Source: Ligula intestinalis
Taxonomy: Eukaryota > Platyhelminthes > Cestoda > Diphyllobothriidea > Diphyllobothriidae
Assembly: GCA_036362985.1 (NCBI GenBank)
Contig: JAYGXS010000007.1
Coordinates: 22,912,997 to 22,976,996, forward strand
DNA length: 64,000 nt
Direction of reading: 5' to 3'
In this document: one piece after another, positions 42,101-53,500 of the stretch
How positions within the stretch are numbered: the first letter of the stretch is position 1
Layout: the number at the start of each line of letters is the position of its first letter
Translations under genes and position numbers: made by a program
The notes under the pieces: generated by a model
What the model saw: the letters and a program-made list of their open reading frames with translations, nothing else
Told to the model about the DNA's origin: nothing
Database searches by the model: none

Positions 42101-45100
42101 CCCGAGGGGGAGGGGGCAATAGCAAGTATTCATTGAAACAGTTGTCGCTTGATGCAAAAGGAGGGGGGCGGAAGCATTGTGGGAAAGAGTGATTATAAGT
42201 CAAGAAAGTCGAATGAGTACAGTATAAAAGTACCACTTAAGTGGTACTTGGCTGAGGGACTAGTTTTAACACCAGTGTGCATTCCACTTGAAACAAAAGG
42301 GCCAAGTCCTTTCACGCAGTTAACGGCGAATGAATCCGAAGATGACATTGCCTTGATGAATATCACAATACACTAAGGGCATAATTTTGGTATGCCAATA
42401 ACCCGCATCGGGTTTTTGACGGCGCCGAAGATGTGCTTTACATATAAACCTTATTATTATCCTCTTCTGCTTCCTGTCTTCAGGTAGAAGAGGGAGATGA
42501 TATGCGGCAGATGCAGCTCAAAGAAACTAGCAATAAAATAGAATCTACGCGCACGTCACCGCATTTACTCCCGGCCTGTCGTGAAGTATGCGGTGAACAT
42601 AGTCGAAATAACGTTCAAACTGGTAGAGCAGAAAAAAACTGTGGCGACGGAAAACAAGCAGGCTGCGTTACTGAAACAAATGACTTTCGGGATTCTGAAT
42701 AGGAGATGCTCGCTCAACCAAGTGTGGGCCTTTCTTGTATCGTAGATGGTAAGTCTTTACAAAGGGAGAGCTCAGGAAAGATTCTTGTGAACCAGAAAAT
42801 GCCACGCAAGAAAAGACTGAAGTAACATAACCATACTTTCTGCCTTGAGAAAATCCATGTCCCAGCATCCAGATAGAACAAAAAATCGTGTCCCCGTCCG
42901 ATGGATTATCATAGTAAAAAATGGAGCTTCGGCTGGAGCGTTGTTGCCTGCTGTGGTGGAGGCAGCTCGGAGGAGANNNNNNNNNNCGGTGGTTGCCGTC
43001 GGGAGGCTTGTTGAGGCAGTGGCAGTGGCAGCGTCAATAGCCTCCTCGGTTTTATCGTACTTCATATGGGTTTACTCCATTCCACGTATATGCGGGGGGT
43101 ATCTAAAATATACCGAATATGTAATCACTAAGGACGGTTTAGATATCATGGTGCACATAAATCCGGAGTCCAACTACCTGTGCCCATTAATTCTCCCTTT
43201 CTTTGGCATAGACTGAAAAGGACAAGAAAGCAATTGTATGGTATGCCATTAATCTAAGAATAGCCTAAACGTTCATATTGACACAAAGTTGTGTCAGGCG
43301 CGTAACTGGCATGGATAACAAATGTCGTCATGCAATCTGAACTAGGTAAAATCAGTCACGAAAAAATCTTCGGTCCTGGGTACTCATCGAGACGGATTTA
43401 CGAAATTCCCCCAGTCTCTATTCCTGTCTGCGCGGCGTACGGGCATGTAATGTTTATAACGCCCACACGCATTTCTGCATGGGAGGTAACCATTTATGAA
43501 GGATGACGAGGCTTTCACATAGTAGCTGCGATAAATACATCGTAGGCACTGATTGCCTCTGCTATGGTTTGAACGAAAAAAAATATTATTTTCTTTTTGC
43601 AATTTCTTTTTTGTGCAAAATTTAACATAAATTAAATAATCTGCTAGATATGATTGCTTGGTCTGCGGTTTTACAAAGTAACCTCTTATGCATACGCGAT
43701 TTGTGGAGACTACGATGCGTCTACATCCGGTGCATGTACGAGCGTTTATCGGTGGGCTGCTATTGTGCGATCTGTTATACGTATGTTAATTTCAATTAAT
43801 TGCTTTTTGTTCAATAATCATTCTGCTAGCTGTACACGACCGACTCATACTAGCATTCCGAGCAAATAGACGGTCTCTGGCTTAGCAATTCATAACCATG
43901 AAAACATACGCACAAAATGTCGACATATTTATTAGCATTTGTATTGCTGGCCACTTATGACACTTTTCCCTTACAATATCACAATTGTGCTTAGCTTAAG
44001 TCCTCTTTAGTCCTTATTATGGGTTTCTAACATTTTCATTGACGTTTCGGAATGGACCGCTGCTAATTCAACAAGTGACTCAAGATCACAAATTACTTCA
44101 ACCAACAGTGCATACGCGTCACCTAAATAAACCAGAACTACCTTTAGCTTTTAGGCCTTGAATTTTACTTTACTTGAATGCTTGACGTTACTTCATCGCT
44201 CTTATACCCTAGGGGTTTACTCTGTCTCCAAGGTACATAATTATCAGGCTGCTGTCTTTATGGTGATCCTACCCGTCGTTGATACTTTATTCCTTGGTAC
44301 ATGATCCTTAATGTGTTGTATTTATCGTGCTTCTCTCCTTTATCCGTTTGTTTTCGCTCTCTATACACCCTGATTCCGTCGTAGCATGTTTTATATCCTG
44401 GTCACGCTTGATTATGGTCGAGTTTGTACACTGATCTCATCGGTTAGCTTATTCGAATTTTAGTCGCCTCCTTACTATCCCTACTTTTCAGGCTCTCAAG
44501 TTTAGGCTGCAGAAGAAACTAACGCCCGTGAGTACCTGTACTTTGCTGTACTTTACTACCAGATAGGCAATGCACATCGGCGTGATATTTTTTTGCCTTA
44601 ATTTGACCTAAAAGGGTTTGACATAGGCAAACGACCAACAGCCTTGCTTTTTTAGTAATCTTTAACATCGGTTCATTTTCCTGTCCCTCTTTATTGTTCA
44701 ACGATAGTTTTCCCAATCGTTTTCGCTTATAAGTGTAAGTGATATATCCCTACTGCGGGCAAAGCGTATGTAGTGGCGCCAGAAACACAGTGCCTACACC
44801 ATAACTTTGGTGCTATGAACGGCTAGGGCCTTAATCACTGCCTTCTTTCAGTTTCCAATTCTTTCTAACTTAGCTTTTCTTTATTTAGATTTATCGAACC
44901 AAAACCGAGCGCGTTTTTACGAGTTATACACCTAGCAACTTTTGGTACATTTGACGCCCCAATCCCCAAAGCCTACTGTTCCGGGTTATCAAATAAGATG
45001 CTTCCGCAATTTAGCCTGGCTTATTTTTTGGCAATTAATTCGTCAGCGGAGCCACTAAGGGCAGTCGAGGTGAATATTGGTGCTGCCTAAGGATATTTGG

Positions 45101-47453
45101 GGGCTTCTGTGTTTCATCTTCTGAAGGTTGCGTTTCTGACCAATTCGGAACGTTAGCCGTAATTATGTCCTTGTGAGAGCCTAGTCTTAGTAGTGAAGAC
45201 TAAAAATGAAGTTATTTAGTATATCGTGGGCGTTTGCTTTGACTCGATTGGTGTGCGTGGTTGAGATTGCATTTGGTTTCGTCTAAATTATCGCTTAAAC
45301 ATATACTGAGTGATCGGGCATATCCAGGCAATCAGATAGGTATGTTTGATTACTAGAGGTTCCTTGAGCGGAAAATTTGCAGGCATCTAGCAATTTACAC
45401 AATGTTTTCTCCACGCGGTAGCCAAGGACAAATTTGGTAGACACATAACGTACCTTCGCTCCGCCATTCTAATGAAAGATCAACTTGTGACAAATACATA
45501 GTTTATGTCTGTACCTGTCTTAAGAAAATTCCTTTTATACCAGCACCCCATAGAAATAATATTGACTCCTATACCTGTATCATCAAGTAAACAAGTAAGT
45601 GTCCTGTGAGACTTGTTTGCAGGACACAGGTAAGATCTTGACATGCTCATTCGAACTGATTGCAACGTCCTATCATATTTAATTATTGATGACTTTGTAA
45701 AGGTTTTGGTTCCTTTCCATCTGGCACTTCACCATCGAAATCCTAACACAAAGCATTCACACTGTTGTGCACCAAAGCTCATATAGCTGACCGCTTGTTA
45801 TTCTAAGAACCTTCCTCACATTATATTAAGAAAATACGTCAGTTTATACGTCTATCATCTGAATTATGACCGAATATACAACTTTTTCTGTTATTGCGGG
45901 GTGTCTTGGCGTTATTCCTGATTGGAGAAGTTTCTTACTATCTCGGTATTACTGTTTGTAGTATTTATAATAAACTGGTGCTCCCATTAATTATAATTAT
46001 CCTTAAAAAAACGCTCAAACTTCAGAGCAGCAATAACTAAAATATACTTAGTGGCATTTCGAGGTCTGGATTATTTTGCTAGCCCCTTCTGTGACCTCCG
46101 CGTCTTTTATCGATTACCTCATAAATGGCCCATTTTATGAGCTTAACTTCTCAATATGTTAATTTGATGGTCTTCGTAACGATCTGTAAGGGGGAAAACT
46201 GTCTACTGAAGGTTGAAGTTGACTATTCCCGCTTCACTACTCTCCAGAGATTTTTAGGAGCCTCTTCAGCTAAAATTAGATGCTCACCCACGTGCATGTT
46301 TCGAGTGTGATTTGAAAGCCTCTATCCATTGGATTCGTCTGTACCTCCCACCGTACCTGTTTTTGTTACGACTGTGATCGTGACTGATCCAATCGACCCC
46401 CACCATAGATTTCAACAGAAGCTATAACTCCGACAGAAATTGTGAATGTTTTAAACCTATTAGACTTCCTCAGAATATTTTTAAAATGTTCTATCGTATA
46501 CCATTCCATGCGCCGGTTTAATAGGAACATAAAAATCTCAGTCAAACCTTTTTAAAAAGTTCCGTCAGAAACCCTAATGCTTAGTTAAATTCGTCTAGAA
46601 AATCTGCTGATGTTTGGTCAAAATGTCGTCATTTTCTTTGCTTTTTCTCCGCAAGACTTAACCATTTTATTCACGTTTCGCTGCAAAGGCCCGTATACCG
46701 TGATTGCCGAACTGTATGCAAAGTTTTGGTTTGTATTGTGTAGTGAAACAACCTGCAATTGTTGAGAGTTTGGTGGGAATATGTTTTTTTGCTAATGCGT
46801 TGAACATGTTCTCTAGTCGTGATAATTTGGTATCATTCCCGAACACAAGAGGAGTAGGAATCCAGAATGAAACTGATGTAGGACTTTCCCTCGCGATTCC
46901 AGTCGAAATGTACTCTTAGTAACAGTCGTCATTAGTCGTACTGTCCTGGAGTGTTTATCCTTAAATTCGAGCTTTAAACTGCGATTAATGTTCAGTATGA
47001 CTTTCAGTACATTTAATTTGAGTCTAAAGGAAGTTTTTTTTGGAATGAGAAGTCAGAACATGGGCTGGAGCGAATGCCGGGTGAGGTATTGCGTCCACAT
47101 TCTTCACCAGTCACCTTTATTTATTTAGAACGGTAAAAGACGGCAAGGGCAAATGGGACAGCGTGTGTGCAGCCCCCCACCATAATAAAATTCACACAAA
47201 CAATCTGCTTCGGGGACAACGGCCTTTATTAGAACGGCCGACTCACTACTGGCCAAGTTGCTCCTGAATGCTGCAAAAAGGTCAACACACTGACACCTGC
47301 TCATTAGCTGTCTGTAAATGTGTGTTAACTCAGCTTCATAATATTTCCAAAAAATATCCCCTTTATACCACCATCTATGCAGAGCATCACGATGTGTCCC
47401 TTGATATCTGTCAGGTTTTTTTAGCCGTGTTTTTTCTATCGTTAGTCCCTTAG
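39199..47453. other. AT-rich region without a recognisable gene
   Basis: I see no member of the LTR family and no known protein domain. The longest frames are 147 codons at 39507-39950 (-), 86 at 40550-40810 (+) and 151 at 41533-41988 (-). None has a motif or codon pattern that supports a gene, and the last contains internally similar FTV-rich segments. A 10-base N run lies at 42977-42986. The region could hold upstream exons or regulatory DNA of CDK11, but none is visible. Confidence 0.4.
42977..42986. other. Assembly gap (10 Ns)
   Basis: Ten Ns sit in a short trinucleotide-rich stretch (GTGGTGGAGGCAGC to the left, GAGGCAGTGGCAGTGGCAG to the right). The base content suggests a collapsed or masked low-complexity tract. 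Confidence 0.9.
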
Positions 47454-47588
47454 ATGGAAGGCCAGTCACACAAACAACACAGTCGCACTGAACAACCTCC
47501 TGAGCGCCGATCATCTGGCCACCATGGGAGCGGTCGTGTTAGTGAAAGTCTGCAACTTCTTCAAGTACAAGAAGAGGAACTTGATTAC
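47454..47588 (+). CDS. CDK11: CDK11 coding exon 1
   Basis: Residues 1-45, from [14 protein letters not shown] to VQEEELDY, ending at the donor GTGAGT in phase 0 so that the next exon continues EEDDELYA. The ATG is preceded immediately by TAG and a pyrimidine-rich tract. That is either an in-frame stop fixing the start or a splice acceptor placed right at the ATG. This exon has no domain to anchor it, so it is the least certain of the eight. Confidence 0.7.
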
Positions 47589-50500
47589 GTGAGTTCAAAC
47601 TGACTTTCCTTCTTCATGGATTTTGTCGAAAAACTTATGCGGAGGCCAAGCCAGTACCGTCAGACAGGCAATACATTTTAGCAACACCGACTGTACACAT
47701 CGGTCGGTACTGTGTTGGACTTTTGTGTTGTCATTTAACATTGTTGTTTTTTGTTCAAGCCTTGGCAATGGAAATCTATTATTCGTTGCTGTTAAGCTGG
47801 TTAAACTTAAGCGAATCTCGCAGCGACTTTTACTTTCCGCCAAAGCTCTCACATCCGATTTTACTTCTCACTGGCTAGGTCGGTAAGGCTCACTGCCAAG
47901 TAATATTAAGCGTTCTTGATAGCAAAAAACTGCATCGTTTACCATGCAGTACATATACTATCTCATGGAGTGTTGACCAACATTCAGAAGTGTGATTTCG
48001 ACTGGAAATATGTACTAAAGTAGGGTTCAATTCAATTTGTTTGGGGGAAGTGTAGGTGTGTACCTTTGTACTCCCTGTTGGTTAACATGCATGTTGTGAT
48101 ATCAAAAAATAGTATCTCAGCTCATTGGCGATACTAAATGACACGAGGCAATGTAGTGTACCAAAATATATCCTCTGCTAAAGCGTTTAATTTGAAGAAG
48201 TAATTTTTGTGCATGTTTTCTATCATGCTTTTGGTCACGCAATATACAAGAGAATAATAGAAGAACCCAACCGCAATCGGTTGTTAAGGCAGCGTCGCTA
48301 CAGCCCATGAAGAAACGTTTGGATAATTTTGTGTCCCCTGTTGTCTCTCGACTGTCTGAACTCGAACTAATACCACATCAGCCCTGAAAATACTTACTTG
48401 TAAAAACAATGCTACTCACAGTTTGTGAATACTATGTTAAATGTGACTATTTTTAAGCGCGCGTGTACAAGCGTACGTGACGCACCACTATGCACAAAAT
48501 GGGGTTTTCAAATGCATTGCCTATTGCTCTCACCAAATTTATGAAGGATATTGAAAGTAAATGCGAAAAATCATACTAGTATGCTGGTCTTTTTGTTCAG
48601 TTTGGTTACGGCAGGCCGTCGAAAAGAAGTTGGTTTGGAGCCTGATATCCAAACGCAAATAAAAATATCTCGAAATTATGCTGCAGTGCAATTAATAGTA
48701 CAACTACTTAAGCAGTCTCTTCTAGTCGATACGCATTTCAGAATTTTGGTTAACACTTCATGCGATAGTACATCTTTTACACTTCTATGTGAAAATCCAA
48801 ATGCTCACCTGGTTGACGTTTTCGGCAAGCTAATTTTCCCAACAGTTGACCCTATGCCCGTGTGCATACTTGCCAATTTCGTTTTAAGTCGCAGATGTTG
48901 CTCAGGGGATTTAGCCGATAGAAGAAGATATTAATAAGTCTGAAACGGTTGCCATCATAGTGATTGCACTTAGGACACTACAATCATCAGATCAAATCCC
49001 AAGTTGTAGGTAAAAAGCTGATGTCACCAGACTGAGAGCTTTATTTTGCACAGCAGCCTTAATTGCTGTCTCAGACATCAGCGGCCGCCGCTAAAGTCGG
49101 GGCTAGCGTTGATTGTGTCCAGTCCCGCCTGAGCGTGCCTGACTGTGTGTGTGTGTGTGCGTGTGGGGGAGAGAGATGACAGCTGCTTTTGCTTGATTGT
49201 GGAGCAAGTTCAAGTGCGGTGTGATTGGTGTGTTGCATATAGAGGTATCGCGTATAGAGGTCCCTTGCTGCGTTGGCCGCAGGGTGACGCATTCAAGTGA
49301 CCCAGCACTGTCAATGTCACCTTTCTCCTGCCTGTCCAACCCTCCCATTTATTGCTTTTGTAGGAAGAAGACGACGAGCTGTACGCGCCCCAGCCGTCTT
49401 CGCGGTCTCCGCGGGAGGAGGGAGAGGCCCTCTCCGAGGAAGAAATTTTAGCGGCGACGTCGACCGCCGCCGCCGCAGTAACAACGGGACCTGAACCTCG
49501 GGTCGCCTCTGCCACCGTCGCCGCATCCTCACGTCACTCACGCAAAGACCGAGAGGAGGGCGAGGCCTCGAGCGATGAGGACGGCCAACAGCAGCAGCAT
49601 CGTCGCCACCGCGAACACCGCCGCGACGCCCAGCGGCACGCGACGCAACAGCAGCAGCAGCAGTCACAATCGCAGCGCAAATCGTCTCGCAGCGAAGACC
49701 GCCGCAGCCACGGTAGCGGCCATAGTGGCCAGAAGAGGCATGCACCGCCACCGCCGCCTCCACCAGCGAATGAGCCGCGCCCGCTCTCGCCGTCCCCTTC
49801 GCCCGCCAAGATGCCCCGCGGTGAACCGCTGGATGCTGCTGGCGAGGCTCGCGAGGCTGAGTACCGCCAGCGTCTGGCTGCACGCCAAGCCCAGCGCCGC
49901 CATCATCAGGATAAGCCGCCCACAGACGACGCCCCCCCTTCGCAGCATCACCCGCTGATTCCGCTGCGTTCCAAGTTTGAGTCCTCACCGGAGAGTAGTA
50001 GTAGCAGCCAGGAGGAGGAAGATGAGGTGAGGGAGGAGCAGGAAGAAGCAGAGAAGAAGAAGCGCATGCCGTTGCCGAGGGAGAAGCTTAAACGTCCGCC
50101 CCCCGCCATCGTTGAGAGTCTAGTTTCTGCCAAGTATTCCGACACAGGTGAGGCCTAAAGTCTGTCTGGAGCCTCAAGGCGGCCCTATGTCTGGGCCGTC
50201 AGATGTCTCACCATTCCTTTATCCTGCATTAATCTCTATCTTGATGGAAATTAGTTGGGACGGAGGTTTTAAGACAGACAAGGCACTGCTGGCAGACTGA
50301 AATTTCCGACAAAGACGAGGAGGAGGAGGAGGAGACTAGAATTATCATTTCTGGTATACTAGTCGTTATCACAGCCAGTTGTACCCAACCCCAAGGGGCG
50401 GTTGTCCCCGACACTCGAACCCGCGGCCTTGTTAGTAAGAAGTCTAACGCTTTAACCACTGCGTTGCGGGCTCGTTGTTTTGTCGGTTTTTGATTGGGAG

Positions 50501-53500
50501 TATACACAATGGTAGATAGGCGCTAGCTGCTCGGTTATGAAACGTACTCGTCGAGGGAGACTGGAATTTCCGTTTCTGACTTGCTAGGCGTCATCAGCTA
50601 GCCACTCACAATCCCATTTGGTTCATCACTCGAGGCTCGATACTGCAGCTTGTTAGTTAGAGGTCCAACGTTCTCATCCACTGCTGGCTATCTGATGACG
50701 GCTAGTAAATCAGAAACGGTCATGCCAGTCTTCCATGTCTTTGTGGGTAATGTTATTCTGCCCAAATCACTAGCCGTGCTGTGAAGCTACTCGCGGGGCT
50801 CGAAAGTGACACCCAAGGCACAGCGGGCCGAGTGAGTCCTGTAAACAATCGGTGAGCGCCGAGTTACCATTGCAAGATTGACCGTTGTTTCGCTCCTATA
50901 CGTTGCCACCTACAGTACAGCATCATACAGAGGTTCCGATATATCGGATCTGAGTTTTCGGCCTTGATCTGATGATCCTGGGCAACTGACTTTGGTCACA
51001 TGGTGTAAAATGCGCGAAGTCATGATAAGGATAGAGCATCAAAAGTGCTTATCCTATAGGAGTTTCGAATTCTCACTCCATCGCATGATCACACATGTAA
51101 TTATACTACTCGTAACGTTTACTATTTTCGCATACTCGAGGATTGCTCACTTTTTGCCTCTTATTTGAATTTTTCTACTGTGTTGATGCATTTCTTGGTC
51201 CCAGTGTCATCATGAGGGAGCTCAAATGCGCTTGCCTATCTTTCCGTTAATAAACCTGAACTGAACTGAATGTTCTGTACGTTTTGAGTGTAACGGTTCC
51301 ATTCGACCTTTTAGCCTCCTTCGAAGAACCTCACTCGAACCCGCACTCTGGGTCCAAGAAGCAGCGGCCTGTAGACTATCCAGATAAGCCAGCCAAGCCA
51401 GCCAGAAAACCCAGCCTACCAGAGAATGCCTTCTCCTCACAACCCGACCTCGAAGCATTCGTTAGAGAGCGTCAGCATCGTCACCACCGCCATGGCAGCC
51501 GGTCTAAACCCGTCGTTCCGGAAGTCTCCGCCTCCGACCGACGACCGGACCGCAAGGGACAGATCTCTGGTCCCGGCAGTCGTTGCCTTTCGCCCACAGC
51601 CTCACCCCAACAGCAGCCCGAACTGCACCACAGACCGACACGACGCAGGTCCGGATCACCACACAGTTCCGTCTCACGTAGCTCCTCACGATCGCCGCCT
51701 GCGCATCTGCGCAACCGTTCGCGTTCTCCACCCCGCGATAGACCGGCTGCGCACCGCTCCGCGGCTGATGTGGCGGCTGTACCAAAGCACAAGTCGAAAC
51801 GACCCGAGGTGGTGGAGGCAGCTGTATCAGCAGCTAGACCCGCTAAAAAGAAACATCGGCGGCCGAAGGGCAGACACTCGTCACGCAGCCCAGTTCCAGC
51901 CTCCCCCTCCTCCTCCTCTGCTTCTTCCTCCCCCTCCTCCGCGTCCCCGCTCCCACAGACTGAACCGGAGCCCAGCGATCGCGGCAACCGTGAGCATATT
52001 CTGCACCGTGCTCCTCCACCTGCACAGCCGCCTAGTGACGTCTTGCGAATGCTGCCTCAGCGCGTGCCTATCGACGGTAGTCGTTTCAAGTACGCCAGTT
52101 CGGAGGAAGAGGATGATGATGATGATGAGGAGGAGGAGGAGGGGATGGCGGTGGAGAGCTTCGACAGTTTGCCTTCCAAAGATGGCATCAAAGGCGCCAT
52201 CGATGTGCTTGAAGAGCTCCAACGAGAACAACAGGAACAGGCTGCCATAACGGCTCAACCAGCAAAGCCCTACTACTATCCTTCCATCCAGGTTCGTGCT
52301 GTTAATCAGTCGGTATATTGATAGTCTGGAAAAACGGCAAATGCCTCTGTTTTACGACCTAAATGCATGGTAAAACCTGAGTTATTATCCAATAACGCTT
52401 CTTTTAGCCTCTAGTTTACTATTTGCCCGATATAGGTTACGAATGCATATTAAGTTCAAATTTCCTCCATGAACGTACAGTTCGCATTGCAGTATAATAT
52501 TTACTGGCCTTAGCAATTAGGATTACCAGAATTAGCACTCCTAGCATTCGCATATTACTTATAGCAGCAGTATCCTAGCCTTCGTAGTCTAAACTAAGGA
52601 AGAGACTTATACAATTTTGATGAATAGCGGAAGGAGGGAGACAACCATGGCAAGCATTGATGTGCTCCGAGCCTCAAATATCTATTTAATTGGAATAGCA
52701 CGTACCCAGATACCCAATCATAGTTAAGATAAAGGGAACATGAACGCTGCACTGACTTTAGTCAGCGTCATTTCTGACTAATTATTAACGTCAGTAATAG
52801 TACCATCATTATTATCATTCAGTTACACTGCTAGTAAGTCCTTGTATAAATAGTTGTAGCAGAAGTATTAGACTTGGTCTCCTTGAGTCTTTCTGGGCAT
52901 CTGCTGAAGGTGAAGGAGGGTAGGTAGTGCAGTAGTACCAGTGCAAAAGGATACTGTCACTTAAGACTAAGTTATACAGTGTTTCTGGCCTGCATTGGAG
53001 AAAGCGGCTTACGCCTAATTCCCATCCGGTCATCTCGACGCTGTCTTATCACCGGTTCAAGTGGAGAGAGAGTTTAGAGTACGATATATGGCTGCTCGTC
53101 TACTTGCACTATACCTGAATACAGTCACCATCCCTGCTGTTGGGCATACGATGGAGCCAATCGAAATCGATAGTCGAACTATCACCATCATATTTGTAGT
53201 AAATGAAAAAAGCCCTTAATAACTCCATTGGAACGGCACAGGTGTGCGCATAAAATGTATTAAACATGCAAAAATTGTTGCTAATAGCTTTGGTAGGCAA
53301 AATGCATAAACGTATTCATGAAATATGAATGGTTAAAACGGTGAGACCTTTACGAAATAGCAGCGTACAAAACGTTCACTGCTTTTCCACTGAAATGTTC
53401 ACGCGAGTTAACGTTAGTGTAAACTAACAGTCTATTGAAATCTGAGGACTAGTATGTTTGTAGTCATCTCTATTATCTGTTAGAAAAGGGTTTGAAAGTT

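Larger units (their letters stand above)
50148..51314 (+). other. CDK11 intron 2 with SINEs and a non-LTR tail
   Basis: 1167 bp. It contains two reverse-oriented tRNA-derived SINE heads (near 50400-50475 and 50625-50695) and, just before exon 3, a plus-oriented non-LTR 3' end: AATAAA at 51249-51254 followed by CTGAA repeats to about 51270. Confidence 0.7.

Noticed and set aside
47125..47514. 129-codon minus-strand frame over CDK11 exon 1
   Set aside because: No known domain. The opposite strand has a start, a donor and phase agreement with the rest of CDK11.
49317..49988. A 223-codon open frame on the minus strand
   Set aside because: It lies exactly over CDK11 exon 2 and reflects its GC-rich, repetitive codons. 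The plus-strand frame has splice sites and continuity with the kinase.
51426..52250. A 274-codon frame in the second plus frame
   Set aside because: It overlaps CDK11 exon 3 in the wrong frame and is made of low-complexity residues. The exon 3 frame joins in phase to exons 2 and 4.
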